Assembly: GCA_958510825.1 (NCBI GenBank) | Contig: OY294048.1 | Location: 33,073,026 to 33,137,025 of the forward strand | Direction: 5' to 3' | DNA length: 64,000 bases | Source of the DNA: Brachypterus glaber | Taxonomy: Eukaryota > Arthropoda > Insecta > Coleoptera > Kateretidae | Shown: positions 10,801 through 20,700 of the stretch, piece after piece | Layout of the letters: each line of letters starts with the position of its first letter | Numbering within the stretch: the stretch's first letter is position 1 | Translations under genes and position numbers: made by a program | Notes under the pieces: model-generated | The model's database searches: none | Told to the model about the DNA's origin: nothing | The model's input: only the letters and a program-made list of their open reading frames with translations

Positions 10801-13800
10801 GTTAGATTTATGTATTTTATAACGTTTTTTTCAAACGTTAGTTTTTAAGGTTAGATTTATATATTTTATAACGTTTTTGTACAACATTTGAGACTAAACA
10901 TAAAAATGTCAATAATCTAATGTTATGTTAAGTTAGATTTGTGTACTTTTCTACCAGGGTACTGTATATTTACCTAAGAGCATAGTTCATATCGCCGTTA
11001 ATATTCGCACATGGTATATCGTTTTCCCGTAAAAACATAGCTAGCCAGTTACAAGTCTGACTCCTGTTTGTGAAAATCAACATGGGCTCTTTATTGGGTT
11101 TAGCCAGTTGAAGTAAAGTACCTGGTTTAACAGATCGTGTCAGTCTTATGAACTTTTGGCTGATATTTAACAGTGGTTTGTGCAACTTTGGTGATATGAC
11201 ATGGTCCATTTGGGAAGTTATAGGTGCCAGAACATCGGGGAAGTGCTTGGGTAACGTTGCCGATACGAGAATCGTTTGTGCTTGTGCAAGACGTTTTAAT
11301 AGGCTGCCTAATCTTTCAATGAAACTGTCATCTATTAATGTATCTGCTTCATCAAGGACTACATATTTGGCCTCATTCAGTTTGTATATTCCTACTGTAC
11401 TCAATTTTCCCAATGCTCCTGGTGTTGCAACTAATATGTCGATATCTTCGAATTCTGGGTTCATCATAGCGCGTTTTGTTTGACCTCCAACTACTATTTT
11501 TACTTTTAAACCAACAGCATCACCTAATGTGTATGCTATTTCTCCAACTTGGTAGGCTAGCTCCCGGTTAGGTACCATGACAACAGCTTGTGGGGTATTT
11601 AAAGCCTCAGGTTTGGTACCTAAAATAATATGACGACATTAATAATCACTGGTCAGATCGAAGTATTCATTTACTGGGGGCTTGCAAAAAAGTACTTAAA
11701 AAGGTATATTTAAAGGGTTGGATGGTTAGGGGATTATATGTTGTAAAAACTGTTTTTTTACATTAATATGTTTAAGAGAGCTGAAACCGTTACGAAAAAA
11801 AACCGTTACGAAAAAAAACGTTACGAAAAAAACCGTTACGAAAAAAAAACCGTTACGAAAAAGTGTCCCAAAATATGTGGCGCTCGCATTGGATTCTCGG
11901 CTAGGATCATTAAGTTCTCGGATGGGATCGTTGAGTTCTCGACTGGGATCATTGAATTCTCGGATGGGATCATTGAGTTCTCGGATGGGATAATTGAGTT
12001 CTCGACTGGGATAATTGAGTTCTCGGATGGGATCATTGAGTTCTCGGCTGGGATCGTTGAGTTCTCGGCTGGGATCATTGAGTTCTCGACTGGGATAATT
12101 GAGTTCTCGACTGGGATCGTTGAGTTCTTGACTGGGATCGTTGAGTTCTCGGCTGGGATCGTTGAGTTCTCGGATGGGATTGTTGAGTTCGGGTGGGTCG
12201 AGTCAGTTTCTAATAACCCATTATGTTTAACTGGAGGCTTAAAACATATTAGGGAACATTCAAGCATTACGTAACCATTGCATTGCTAAGTGATTGGGCT
12301 ATAAGGTTTTATAAACATTTTTGTATAATTTTTTTTTAGTAACAGAGCCCTAAATTTGAACTTTTTAACTTTTACCGTTTTCGCAAAAAGATGAGCCCAA
12401 TGTTTAATGTAGTATAACTTTGTGTCAAAGAAATTAATTCAAACAAATCTTGAAAAAATCTACAAACTATTCTGGACATTTTCATGTATAAAAAACTCAA
12501 ATTTTCTTTTCCTTTAAACCAAAAAATATACACTGACAAAAAAGTAAATTTTATAAATTTAATTATGCAGAAGTTTCGTTGTTATCAAAGCTTGCCGAAA
12601 TTGGCTACTTTGCATTTTTTTATGCATTTTGGTGGTTAAAAAAAAATGAAACAGTAAGAGTCTGAATTTGTTAACGTTATATCCGCAAGTACGCAAACAA
12701 AAACTTCGAAAAAAAAAAAACTGGTAATTGTGGTTAACAAATACCTTTGGATAAATAAAGTTCATCTTTTGTGGGGTGAAAACTGAAAAAAAATTGTACC
12801 CCTTAAACTCTGAAAGTATGAAATCAAAAATTTAAAAAAATAAGTGATTATAGCCCTAACTCAACAACAAATACCCCCGGCTTGAAAAAAATAATAATAA
12901 TCGGGGGCGGGCGCAGTACACGAAAAAGTAAGTAATTCATTTTTAGAAAAAATACAATAGAAAAGTACATTTATAAATAGCATTATTTTGGACACACTAA
13001 TCATAGCTTGTTTTGTGTTCCAATGTAAGTAATTACTATATCACACATTACTATATTTTTTTCAATGGGGCATTTGAGACAGGGAAGTTAAATGTGTGAT
13101 ATATCATTGAAAAGAGCTTTTCAAGTACTTAGTCTTAATTTTTTTCAAAAATGCGCTTGTGGTGCGGTAAAAACTGAAAAAAATATATTTTTATAATTTT
13201 TATTTTTATAAAGGCTGAAGGACTCTGGTTGGTTGCCAATTGTAGTAACAATAAACAACATTTTATAGAAAAAAAAATACTTATAATCAAGCCTTTATTT
13301 ATTTATTATTAAGGGGTTATATACCTTGTGGCTCAGAAAAATTAAGGGTTTTATTAATTTTTTTCAGCTATGTAATCACAACTTTATTCAAACAACCTAC
13401 AAAATATCAAATAGTATGTTTTGATGTGTTTGGAAAATTCGGAAAATTGTGGAAACCATGGCCCTTGCCCTTTTGTAATTTTTGTACCCCTGCAGGGCCT
13501 TGCCAAAAATTTGATGACTAAAAAACGAGGGGCTGACCGCGAGAAAATCTTTTGTACAAGGAACTCAAGAGGAACTCCGAGGAACTCTTTGCAAAAGGGA
13601 GGAACTCTGGAGGAACTATTTGCAAAATGGAGGAACTCTCTGCAAAATGGAGGAACTCTTTGCAAAATGGAGGTACTCTGAGGAACTCTTTGCAAAAAAA
13701 AACTCTTTTGTACAAATTTCAGACGCGGTCAGAAAAAATTATTATTTATTACCCATGTGGATTAACGTTGTTATGTTCAAACTAGATCAGCCATTACAAA

Positions 13801-15041
13801 CACTATCAAAACATCCTACCTCCTTTGGGCGCCAATTTCTTTTTTTTTTGAAGGGGCGCCAAGTTTGATAGAAACCGTCAGGGAGAAAGCTTTTTTTCCT
13901 GAAGGTTAGGGGCGCCAATTTTTGTTTTTTTTTGAACGGGCGCCAAGTTTGGCGGCAGAAACCGTCAGGGACAAAGCCTTTTTTCCAGAAGGTAATTTTG
14001 GGGCGCCAATTTTTGTTTTGAAGGGGCGCCAAGTTTGGCAAAAACCGTCAGGGACAGTCTTGTTTTTGTGTGGGTAAATCGGGGGGCGCCATTTTTTATT
14101 TGAAGGGGCGCCAAGTTCGGTAGTAACCGTCAGGGACAAAGCTTTTTTTTTTGAGGGTGCCTTATTGACAGTAGTGCTTGCACAGCGGTAATTTCTACGG
14201 TTTATTTGCCAAAAATTACCCCTTCCAGAGAGAAACTCTTAAGGAACATAGGAGGAACTTCCAAGGAACTCTGGAGGAACTCCGAGGAACTCTTTGCAAA
14301 AAGGAACTCTTTTGTACAAATTTCAGACCTGGTCAGCCCCTCTCTAAAAAATAAAAAGTCCCCACTCCTGAAAAAAAATTTTGTACCCCCGCCAAAAATG
14401 TTGATCAGTAGAAAAAAAAATAAAAACATCACCAGGGGGGGGGGCAAAGAAAAGTGGGGGTACCTGTGGGATTTTTCTCACTATATCACCTGTCCAGTCC
14501 GACACTGCCTGTCTGGGAAATTAAAGGTATTAAAAAAATAATCTTTAAATAGTTACTAACTATATTATTTAAACATACCTATTAATCTTTGAATGATTGG
14601 CAATAAGTATGCAATTGTTTTTCCACATCCAGTTTCTGCAGCCAACATTGTGTGATTTCCATTCTGAATTCGTGAAATAGCTCTAGACTGAAACTCAGTT
14701 GCACATGGTATACCTTCTCTGTTCAAAGCTTTTTGTACTTCGCTATTTATTCCCAGATCGTTGAATGAATATGCTTCAGATACAAGCTCTTCATGCAAAG
14801 GGTTTACAGTGAAAAAATCGTTTTTACTATTTGAATGGTTCCACCCTTTTGATGCTAAAATAACTTCTTCTAGTTTATTGTAATGTATATCTGTGTAATG
14901 ATCATATTGTTTTCTTTTACAAGATATTATACATTGCCCTTTTGGCTTTGGCTTAGGCTTTGCAGCTAATGAATACTTTGCTATGTTACTGTAATTTTTT
15001 GCTAAGCTATTGTTTAAAACATTTCTTAAGCACGAAGTCAT
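7791..15041 (-). CDS. DDX28: DDX28-type mitochondrial DEAD-box RNA helicase, complete, three exons
   Basis: Exons read on the minus strand are 15041-14579 (463 nt), 11619-10974 (646 nt) and 8073-7791 (283 nt), joined at GT-AG sites in phases 1 and 2. They give 463 aa plus stop. Motifs appear in order: Q-motif glutamine at about 118, motif I AAETGCGKT (134-142), Ia VPNRELA (170-176), TPGAL (220-224), DEAD (244-247), SAT (274-276), LIFTNR (335-340), DVGSRGL (389-395) and HRIGRVGR (417-424). Both RecA-like domains are therefore intact. The basic, hydroxylated N-terminus fits a mitochondrial presequence. Known family role: an RNA-dependent ATPase in mitochondrial RNA granules, needed for large mitoribosome subunit assembly. 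The human protein is about 540 aa, so this one is shorter. The last eight residues and the stop lie within the end of a MITE (7501-7814). Both introns are about 2.9 kb and repeat-filled. Assignment to DDX28 rather than another mitochondrial DEAD-box protein is by overall resemblance. Confidence 0.9.
8097..8752. mobile_element. ACAGGGTG-family element in DDX28 intron 2
   Basis: It starts with TATACAGGATGTCC and ends CACCTTGTATCATTAAAAT. It is collinear with the 46351-47398 element (shared GTAAGGGAGCTAAGCCCC, AATTTCACGG, TTTTTCTGTGTAAC). Its edge is about 22 bp from the exon 3 acceptor. Confidence 0.7.
8753..9842. other. DDX28 intron 2, no recognised feature
   Basis: About 1.1 kb of AT-rich intron. 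No matching repeat in the window, no coding signal on either strand. Confidence 0.4.
9843..10066. mobile_element. Fold-back MITE, GAACGTTCAAGTAT ends, copy 1
   Basis: The two halves are nearly perfect inverted copies: GGGAACGTTCAAGT / ACTTGAACGTTCCC, CATACACTTCATACCCCG and AAAGGCTGTAGAGATTT, meeting at an ACACCCCC/GGGGGGT centre. A second copy is at 30985-31211. It would form a stem of about 100 bp. Confidence 0.8.
10141..10961. mobile_element. TA-flanked MITE rich in AACGTTAG motifs
   Basis: The ends are TA-CCCTAGTAGAAA and TTTCTACCAGGG-TA, consistent with a TA target duplication (Tc1/mariner style). The left ~50 bp recurs inverted at about 56605-56657. The interior repeats AACGTTAG/CTAACGTT many times. 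It occupies the first part of DDX28 intron 2. Confidence 0.65.
10975..11619 (-). other. DDX28: DDX28 exon 2 (helicase core), detail
   Basis: This exon runs from the acceptor TTATTTTAG (minus strand, AG at 11621-11620) to the donor AG|GTAAAT (GT at 10973-10972); its last base is 10974. It encodes residues 155-370: Walker-proximal linker, motifs Ia and Ib, DEAD, SAT and motif IV. It begins with the last two bases of Gly155 and ends with two bases of Arg370. An ORF read alone would start at the internal Met169, but the reading frame is open back to the splice acceptor, so that Met is not the start. The TA-flanked repeat at 10141-10961 ends only about 11 bp inside the intron from the donor. Confidence 0.85.
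11778..12251. repeat. Element with GTTACGAAAAA repeats and a 21-bp minisatellite, copy 1
   Basis: It opens with five copies of (C)CGTTACGAAAAAAAA, then TGTGGCGCTC, then about 15 units of GGGATCATTGAGTTCTCGGCT (11889-12199, variable at three or four positions), and ends ACTGGAGGCTTAAAACATATT. The 21-bp period keeps both strands open for about 140-168 codons. That is a by-product and not a gene. Related copy with a different core at 51622-51880. Confidence 0.75.
12252..13380. other. DDX28 intron 1, AT-rich, mostly unassigned
   Basis: A fragment at 12253-12275 resembles the end of the GAACGTTCAAGTAT MITE (GGGAACATTCAAGCATTACG). A GTGAAAACTGAAAAAAA-type motif occurs at about 12777 and 13167. No gene. 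Confidence 0.4.
13558..13712. repeat. GAGGAACTC tandem array A
   Basis: Repeats of GAGGAACTC(TTTGCAAAATG) with units of 9 to 24 bp. Array B with the same motif is at 14222-14330, and each is bounded by TTTTGTACAA and a GGTCAG...CCCCTC segment, in inverted orientation for part of the flank. Confidence 0.7.
13828..14160. repeat. Four tandem ~85-bp units bounded by GGCGCCAA
   Basis: Units start at 13828, 13911, 14001 and 14085. Each has GGCGCCAATTTTT, then AAGGGGCGCCAAGTTTG, an AACCGTCAGGGA core and a poly(T). GGCGCC (palindromic) recurs eight times in a region otherwise AT-rich. It lies in DDX28 intron 1. Confidence 0.75.
14222..14330. repeat. GAGGAACTC tandem array B
   Basis: Same 9-bp-based repeat as array A, ending in CTCTTTTGTACAAATTTCAG, as array A also does. 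Together they bracket the GGCGCC units. Confidence 0.65.
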
Positions 15042-15180
15042 AATTTATACAAGTTTTTTTTGCATTTGAATGATTTAAAACACTTATCACAGAATTTTGG
15101 ATGACTTTTTTCAGGTTAAGTTGTGATGAAAAAGTAAGGTTAGAACAAAAGTCTCTCTCTACAAGCGGCTAATTGCAGCA
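15042..15180 (-). promoter_or_regulatory. Probable DDX28 5' UTR and promoter
   Basis: This is the sequence immediately upstream of the DDX28 ATG. No TATA box at a convincing distance was found. It holds a plain AT-rich stretch followed by a pyrimidine/purine tract near 15150-15170. Placement is by position only. Confidence 0.3.
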
Positions 15181-15318
15181 CGGAACACCCAGCTCTCCGT
15201 GCTGGAGTTTGTTTTGTTTTTTTGGTGTTTTTTTTTAATGGGGGGGGGGACTTGGTTTACGTTAACGTTGGTTTGGAGTCTGGTGTTTTTTTTTTTGAAA
15301 AAAATTGTTTTTTATTTA

Positions 15319-15453
15319 GGGCCACTTGCACCAACTTTTGGTACGGGATTATCTCAGCTAAACCGAGTTTAAGTTAAAAATGCTGCGTTCTGATTGGTCG
15401 GCTGTCAATTTAATCCAAGTTTAAAGTTAAACCATCATTGGTGCAAGTGGCCC
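15319..15453. mobile_element. 135-bp MITE with GGGCCACTTGCACCAA ends and TTA target duplication
   Basis: The left end GGGCCACTTGCACCAA and right end TTGGTGCAAGTGGCCC are exact reverse complements. TTA flanks both sides (15316-15318, 15454-15456). A 3-bp TWA duplication is typical of PIF/Harbinger-type elements. Internal arms (CCGAGTTTAAGTT / AAGTTTAAAGTT) are looser. Confidence 0.8.
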
Positions 15454-15533
15454 TTAAAATAATATATTGAAAAACGGTAAGCGCATGCGCTTGCGCAGTT
15501 TAGCACGGCACAATCTGCAAAGAACTGTGGCTG

Positions 15534-15701
15534 CCAATGAACTATTAGGTTTGTTTTGGTTCTCGAGAATCGCAGTTCTGAACTGATTCTGAATCGGCGC
15601 AGTTGTGACTGAGCATTGCGCAGTTCCAACTGCGCCCGATTTCGAATCAGTTCAGAACTGCGATTTTCGTGAACCAAAACAAACCTATTGTAGTTCATTG
15701 G
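15534..15701. mobile_element. Palindromic MITE, CCAATGAACTA ends
   Basis: Long complementary arms: AGGTTTGTTTTGGTTC, ATCGCAGTTCTGAACTGATT and GGCGCAGTTG pair around GTGACTGAGCATTGC. The whole segment folds as a single stem of about 75 bp. Confidence 0.8.
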
Positions 15702-15896
15702 TCAATTTTTTTGTGGAGCAGCGGTTACTAACCAAGTTAGGGGAATATGTATTTCTTTCTTTTTTTAACTCATCAATTTAACAGAGAGATACATACAGGT
15801 TAACCAGCGTTACCACAAAAAATTGACCATTGGTTTTTGATTGGCTAAAAAACTGTTGCTCACGTGTAAACGCCTCATAATGAGAGACCCTATATA

Positions 15897-15931
15897 GTAT
15901 ATATATATAAATATATAAAAGACCCTATATA

Positions 15932-16002
<71 letters not shown>
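15897..16002. repeat. (TA)n microsatellite
   Basis: About 35-40 uninterrupted TA units from roughly 15930, preceded by two CCCTATATAGTATATATA stretches. Confidence 0.95.
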
Positions 16003-16003
<1 letters not shown>

Positions 16004-16643
16004 TATTCAACTTCAAAATGCAGTAAGTTTAAACAAACTCACGTAACGTAAAGAAATGTCCTGGTTATATGTCAAATGGATTTAAAATTATATCATTTAA
16101 ATTTTTTGTAGCATGAAACAGTGTTAGGTATAAACTACCTTCAAATGAAGGTCCCTGTATCACTATAAAATAAATAAATAAATAAATAACGACAGATTTA
16201 GTGACAGGGTAGGACTCAAAAAAAAATATTTCTTTATTGTACTGACCCATACCACAGAACACTACCCATACTGTCCTGTTTAATTTTCTACATCCCTACT
16301 CTCGCAACAGAGTGTTTTAACCAATGAAACACGCGCCAGCTGCGCGTGCGCGATTCTTTTATTTACTTCTACTCACCTTAAAGTTGAACATATCATAGGT
16401 TTTTATTATGTTTGTGGAAATCCCCTAAAAATTAATGACGTGGTTGAACAGGTGCGTTCAATGAAGCCCAGCGAAAGTCAGCATAACTTTCGCTGAGTTT
16501 GGGCTTTTTGTTTGGCTTTTTGTGAGTGAGCGTTAAACGGTTTTTTATCTGTTAAAAAAAGGGAACACCAAAGAAATTATAATGAAGCACTTTTTCATTT
16601 TAATCAATCGGTGTTGAAGCAATATCTATTATTATTATTATTA

Positions 16644-16649
16644 TTTATT
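16644..16649 (-). terminator. Poly(A) signal AATAAA of ALKBH6
   Basis: On the minus strand the stop TGA is followed directly by AATAAATAATAA. If used, cleavage would fall about 15-25 nt beyond the stop. An (ATT)n run follows. Confidence 0.55.
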
Positions 16650-17291
16650 TCAACCAAATAACTTAAGTTTTAAAACTTTTGGTACATTTCTTATAGTTAA
16701 TGATAGCCTAATATTTCTTTCAAAATTTTCTAATGGAATACTTGTATCACAAAACCTTAAATTTACACAATTTTTTACATTATCACAAATATTTTCTCTG
16801 ATGGAATGCAGATATTTTTTGTACATATCGTCTTTAACAACAACTAAACTACGCTGCTCCAGCAATACTTCGCAGACAGTTTTCCTTTGCTCATTATTTT
16901 CCAAAAACTCTAAAACTGTATGTGAACCACATGAAATAGTGGTAATAGTTGGGTAAAATAGTGGACCATCTGTATGGGGCATTATACCTTGCCCAGGCAA
17001 ATATTCATTGACCAAAACCTGATTTGCCTTTCTCCCTTCAAATAAAGATAGCTCGTCTATTTTACACATATACTTTTGGAGCCATTCTGGTATTTTTTCA
17101 GGAACCATACCCTTTTCATGTGGAATTCCTCCATAATCTTGAAGTCTCCTGTTTGAAAGACAAGTCCATTTGGGCTTTGGAACCGAGTTAACATTTTTTA
17201 TTATTTGTGACTCTTCAGCTTCTGTGATGAAATTTGAAACATAGTACACTGTGGCAGGTATATCTTGTAATTTATATTCTTCTAAATTCAT
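16650..17291 (-). CDS. ALKBH6: Alkylated DNA repair protein AlkB homolog 6, single exon, 213 aa
   Basis: An uninterrupted ORF of 213 codons, close to the family length (human about 238 aa). The Fe(II)/2-oxoglutarate dioxygenase signature is present: NEYLPGQGIMPHTDGP (95-110) supplies His106 and Asp108 of the metal triad, His162 (YLHSI) is the third ligand, and Arg195 in NIRLSLTIRNV fits the 2-oxoglutarate-binding arginine. The N-terminal part (YYVSNFITEAEE, KWTCLSNRRLQDYGG) is typical of ALKBH6 rather than other AlkB homologs. The substrate of ALKBH6 is not settled in established knowledge; nucleic-acid demethylation or a protective role has been proposed. It is divergently arranged with NDUFAF5, with about 415 bp between start codons. 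The stop codon overlaps its own poly(A) signal context (TGAAATAAA), implying a very short 3' UTR. No intron is visible. Confidence 0.93.
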   Translation of the reverse strand: MNLEEYKLQDIPATVYYVSNFITEAEESQIIKNVNSVPKPKWTCLSNRRLQDYGGIPHEKGMVPEKIPEWLQKYMCKIDELSLFEGRKANQVLVNEYLPGQGIMPHTDGPLFYPTITTISCGSHTVLEFLENNEQRKTVCEVLLEQRSLVVVKDDMYKKYLHSIRENICDNVKNCVNLRFCDTSIPLENFERNIRLSLTIRNVPKVLKLKLFG

Positions 17292-17706
17292 ATTTTTACT
17301 ATATTTTACATTTTCTGCTTCTCATGTTTTTTTACGTGTATTGTTTACGAAAACAGTGTTGCCAAGTCATACCTCCCGCACTGCAGGTCCTGCAGCAGGT
17401 AACGTGCCCTAATATTTTGTTACAAAACAGTATAATATATATTACCTATTAATAGGTTATTAGTAATAATAATATATAAAATAATAACATATTACATAAA
17501 AAAATATTCATACAGATTAAATAAAATTTTTATCAAACTATTTTATTAAATTTGTACCTTGCGGTACGCCCCTGTATTGACATAGTTGTGACATTTCTCT
17601 AACCTCTAAAGTTGTTATGACTGTTTCATTATTCGTAATTCAAGTAAATTATTTCTAATAAAAAAACATGATTTGTTCATAAAATAAGATCAGTTAATTC
17701 TTAAAA
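17292..17706. promoter_or_regulatory. Shared divergent promoter region of ALKBH6 and NDUFAF5
   Basis: This 415-bp interval separates two start codons that point away from each other. A GC-richer patch (CTGCAGGTCCTGCAGCAGG, 17381-17399) stands out against the AT-rich background. The rest is AT-rich with no clear TATA box. A bidirectional promoter is inferred from geometry alone. Confidence 0.5.
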
Positions 17707-20700
17707 ATGTTTTTTATAAAACCAAGATACACTGCAACAAAAAGAATTCTTAAATTAATAAATAATTTTAACAAAGTGAGATGTATATCGACCAGTGTTC
17801 CAAATAACAAATTAAAGAATGAAAGTAGCCCAATGAATATATTTGATAGAAGAACTAAGAATTTACAGAGAGAAAGAGCAGCTCTTGCAACAGATGTTAA
17901 TTTATATGATTATTTAAAGGATGAAATAGGTTACCGACTTGCTGATAGAGTGTACGATATTAAGAGAAAGTTCAACCTTGCGGCGGATATAGGTAAGATA
18001 TAAAACAACTTGTTGCTATTTTATAGCTTTACAGTATATGGTCTATATAGGTATGCAAGGAAATTTCTTGTGTCTGTCCCATTCACTGATGATGCTACAA
18101 TTTTTTTTTGAGAGGGGCAAAAACAAAAATTTACCACCTAAAAATAGCGATTTTTTTAACTTTCTATCCAAGACTAAGATTTTGCCGACTTTTTACATAA
18201 CAATAAACAGTTAACTTCCAAAAATAAAGTCATTAACTTTTTAATAATAATAATAATTTTTCCAACTGGAGAGTGTATTTTTAGGGACACTAGATCTAGG
18301 TCTTAAGTTAGCAAGGCGACAGATGCCTTGCTAACTTAAGATCTAGATCTAGTGTCCCTATGTACTTTCTCTACTCAAGAGTGTATGGGGGAGGGGGATT
18401 TAGGACTGAGTAGAAAAAACCACCATTTGAATCTTTTCCATCTCTCTTTTCCACTTAAAAAAAGTCAATAAAAATTATTTTTAATGTTTTACAATATTTC
18501 TATCAAAATTGGTAACCAGAAGTTTTTCGGGTTGCCGGAAACAAATCTGATAAAAAACATTTTTCAAACCCACATTATGAGAGAAAAGTATATCATCATC
18601 TTAGAGTGTTAACCTGCTAACCCCACTTTTGGACGTATTGTCGTTTTTGGTACCATTCAAAAGAGGGCACTTAGTTACACCATCTGCAATAAACAGGCAA
18701 CTCTACCTTTTTCCCAAATATAACTTTTTCTAAGATGAGTTTACCTGCTTATTTCACATGCTTCAAATGCTAGTCAAAATGCTGCTAACTCTGCCACTTC
18801 TAGAAATTATTGCAAAGGTTTTTATTTTTAAAATGATTGCTTTTTGATGTTGAAGACAGTATTTTGTACTTTCATTTTCTAGAATAAAAACCTTTGCAAT
18901 AATTGCTTTAATTTTTGAAAAAACTTTACAGGAGACGAAAAAACCTTAGATATTTCTATAATTATTGTATAACAAAATGAAAAATTCCGTTTTTATATTA
19001 GCATGTTTCAACAAATATCAGCTATAAAAAATTAATTTGGGCTTGGTTTCTATTGAATTAAAAAGGAGATGCCAGGTTTTCTACCTTTGAGACGAATCTA
19101 TACCTAAAACCTGCCAACTCCTTGATGGAGATTTGTCTCAAAGGTAGAAAACCTGCCATCTCCTTAAAATTCATTAAAAATTAGCACTGGATAGCAGGTT
19201 TGTGAGTGTAGGTAGGTGGTTTACACACTACACAAAAGATTACTGCGGAACCACTCAAACTACCTACCTACCCTAACAAACCTACCTATCTAGTGCTTTA
19301 ATAAAAATCAAGCCCAAATTAATTTTTTATAGTTGATAGTTGTTAAAATCTACAAAACACGCTAATAAAGAAACGGGATTTTTCATTTTGTTATACAGTA
19401 ATTACAGAAACAATTATAAGGTTTTTTTCATATCCTGTAAAGTTTGGTCAAAAGGAGTTAGCAGGTTAACACTATAAGCTGACGATATGTTTAAATTTTT
19501 TTAAAACTGTTTTGGGGGTTTTGGGGATTTTCAGATTGCTAAAAAATGATAATAATTATTGTAAATCCACTTCCAGGTGTCAGAGTTACTAATTTTTAAA
19601 TTACCTTCAGTGGTTTTTGGGATGTTGAATCTGATAATCAAAAAGTCTTACTCTACCTCCAATAAATGTTGGACAAAAAAAAAATAAAATTTGTTATTAT
19701 TTTTAAGAAAACTGGTGGTAAATTGGTCGAAAATTGTGTAAAATTGATCGCTTAAATACATATCATTGTTAAAGAAAACCCATATCGTCGGCTAAGAGGT
19801 AAATTTACCTATCTCAATATTTTCAAAATTTTCAGGAAACGTAAAAAACGATTTTAAAATTTATGTTGGTGATTTATACTTAGTATAAATATTTCTTTGG
19901 TACCTTAAAGAGCACTTAATTCGTTAATGTATTTAAATCATTTCATTCTTAACTATTTTATTTTAAATTGAACAAAAATCGGTATAGGTACTTGGCATTC
20001 TAAAAATGACACATTTTAGAGGTAAATTCACCTAAACCTAAGGCCATGCATTTCGGGATATGAAATCTAGTTTAAAATTATGATATTTATAAAGATTTTT
20101 GTATATCTTATTTTATTGTGTACTTATTTTTTTATATTTCCAGGCGCTTTTGTATTATATCTATTATATTTATTAGATCAATTTCTGTACGGAACTATCA
20201 TGTTTTAATTGAAAAGTATTCCTATTATATTTCTGCCTGATGTCAGGGATGAGAAATCCCTATAAAAAAATTCAGATTCAAACGGATTAAAAATAGGATA
20301 TTTTTAACCTGTTTGAATTAGTTTGAATTATTTCTATTTGCAGCAAATTATCAATATTAATCCGTTTCAATTCGTTTTAATTGGTTAAGCTGTTTTAATT
20401 TGCATTTGCTATTTAAATTTAATTAGTTTTAATTTTCATATGCGGGATATCATGTTTTAATTCGTTTCTATTTGTAAATGCGTAACATATTTTAATTCGT
20501 CTCTATTTGACATGCGGAATATAATTTTTAATTAGTGGCTATTTGAAAATGCGTATTATATTTTAATTCGTTTCTATTCGCATATGCAGAATATCATTTT
20601 TAATTAACGGATATTTGCAGCTATTTGCAAATGCCTAACATGTTTTAATTCGTTTCTATTCGCATATGCGGAATATAATTTTCAATTAGCAACTATTTTC

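Noticed and set aside
11148..11483. 111-aa plus-strand ORF over DDX28
   Set aside because: Antisense shadow of the helicase exon.
11768..12274. 168-aa and antisense 143-aa repeat proteins
   Set aside because: They arise from a 21-bp minisatellite without stops on either strand, inside a DDX28 intron.
13384..14541. Several 65-111 aa ORFs around the GGAACTC and GGCGCC arrays
   Set aside because: Products of tandem repeats read in different frames; no family resemblance and located in an intron.
15810..16016. 68-aa ORF with alternating Ile-Tyr
   Set aside because: Translation of the (TA)n microsatellite.
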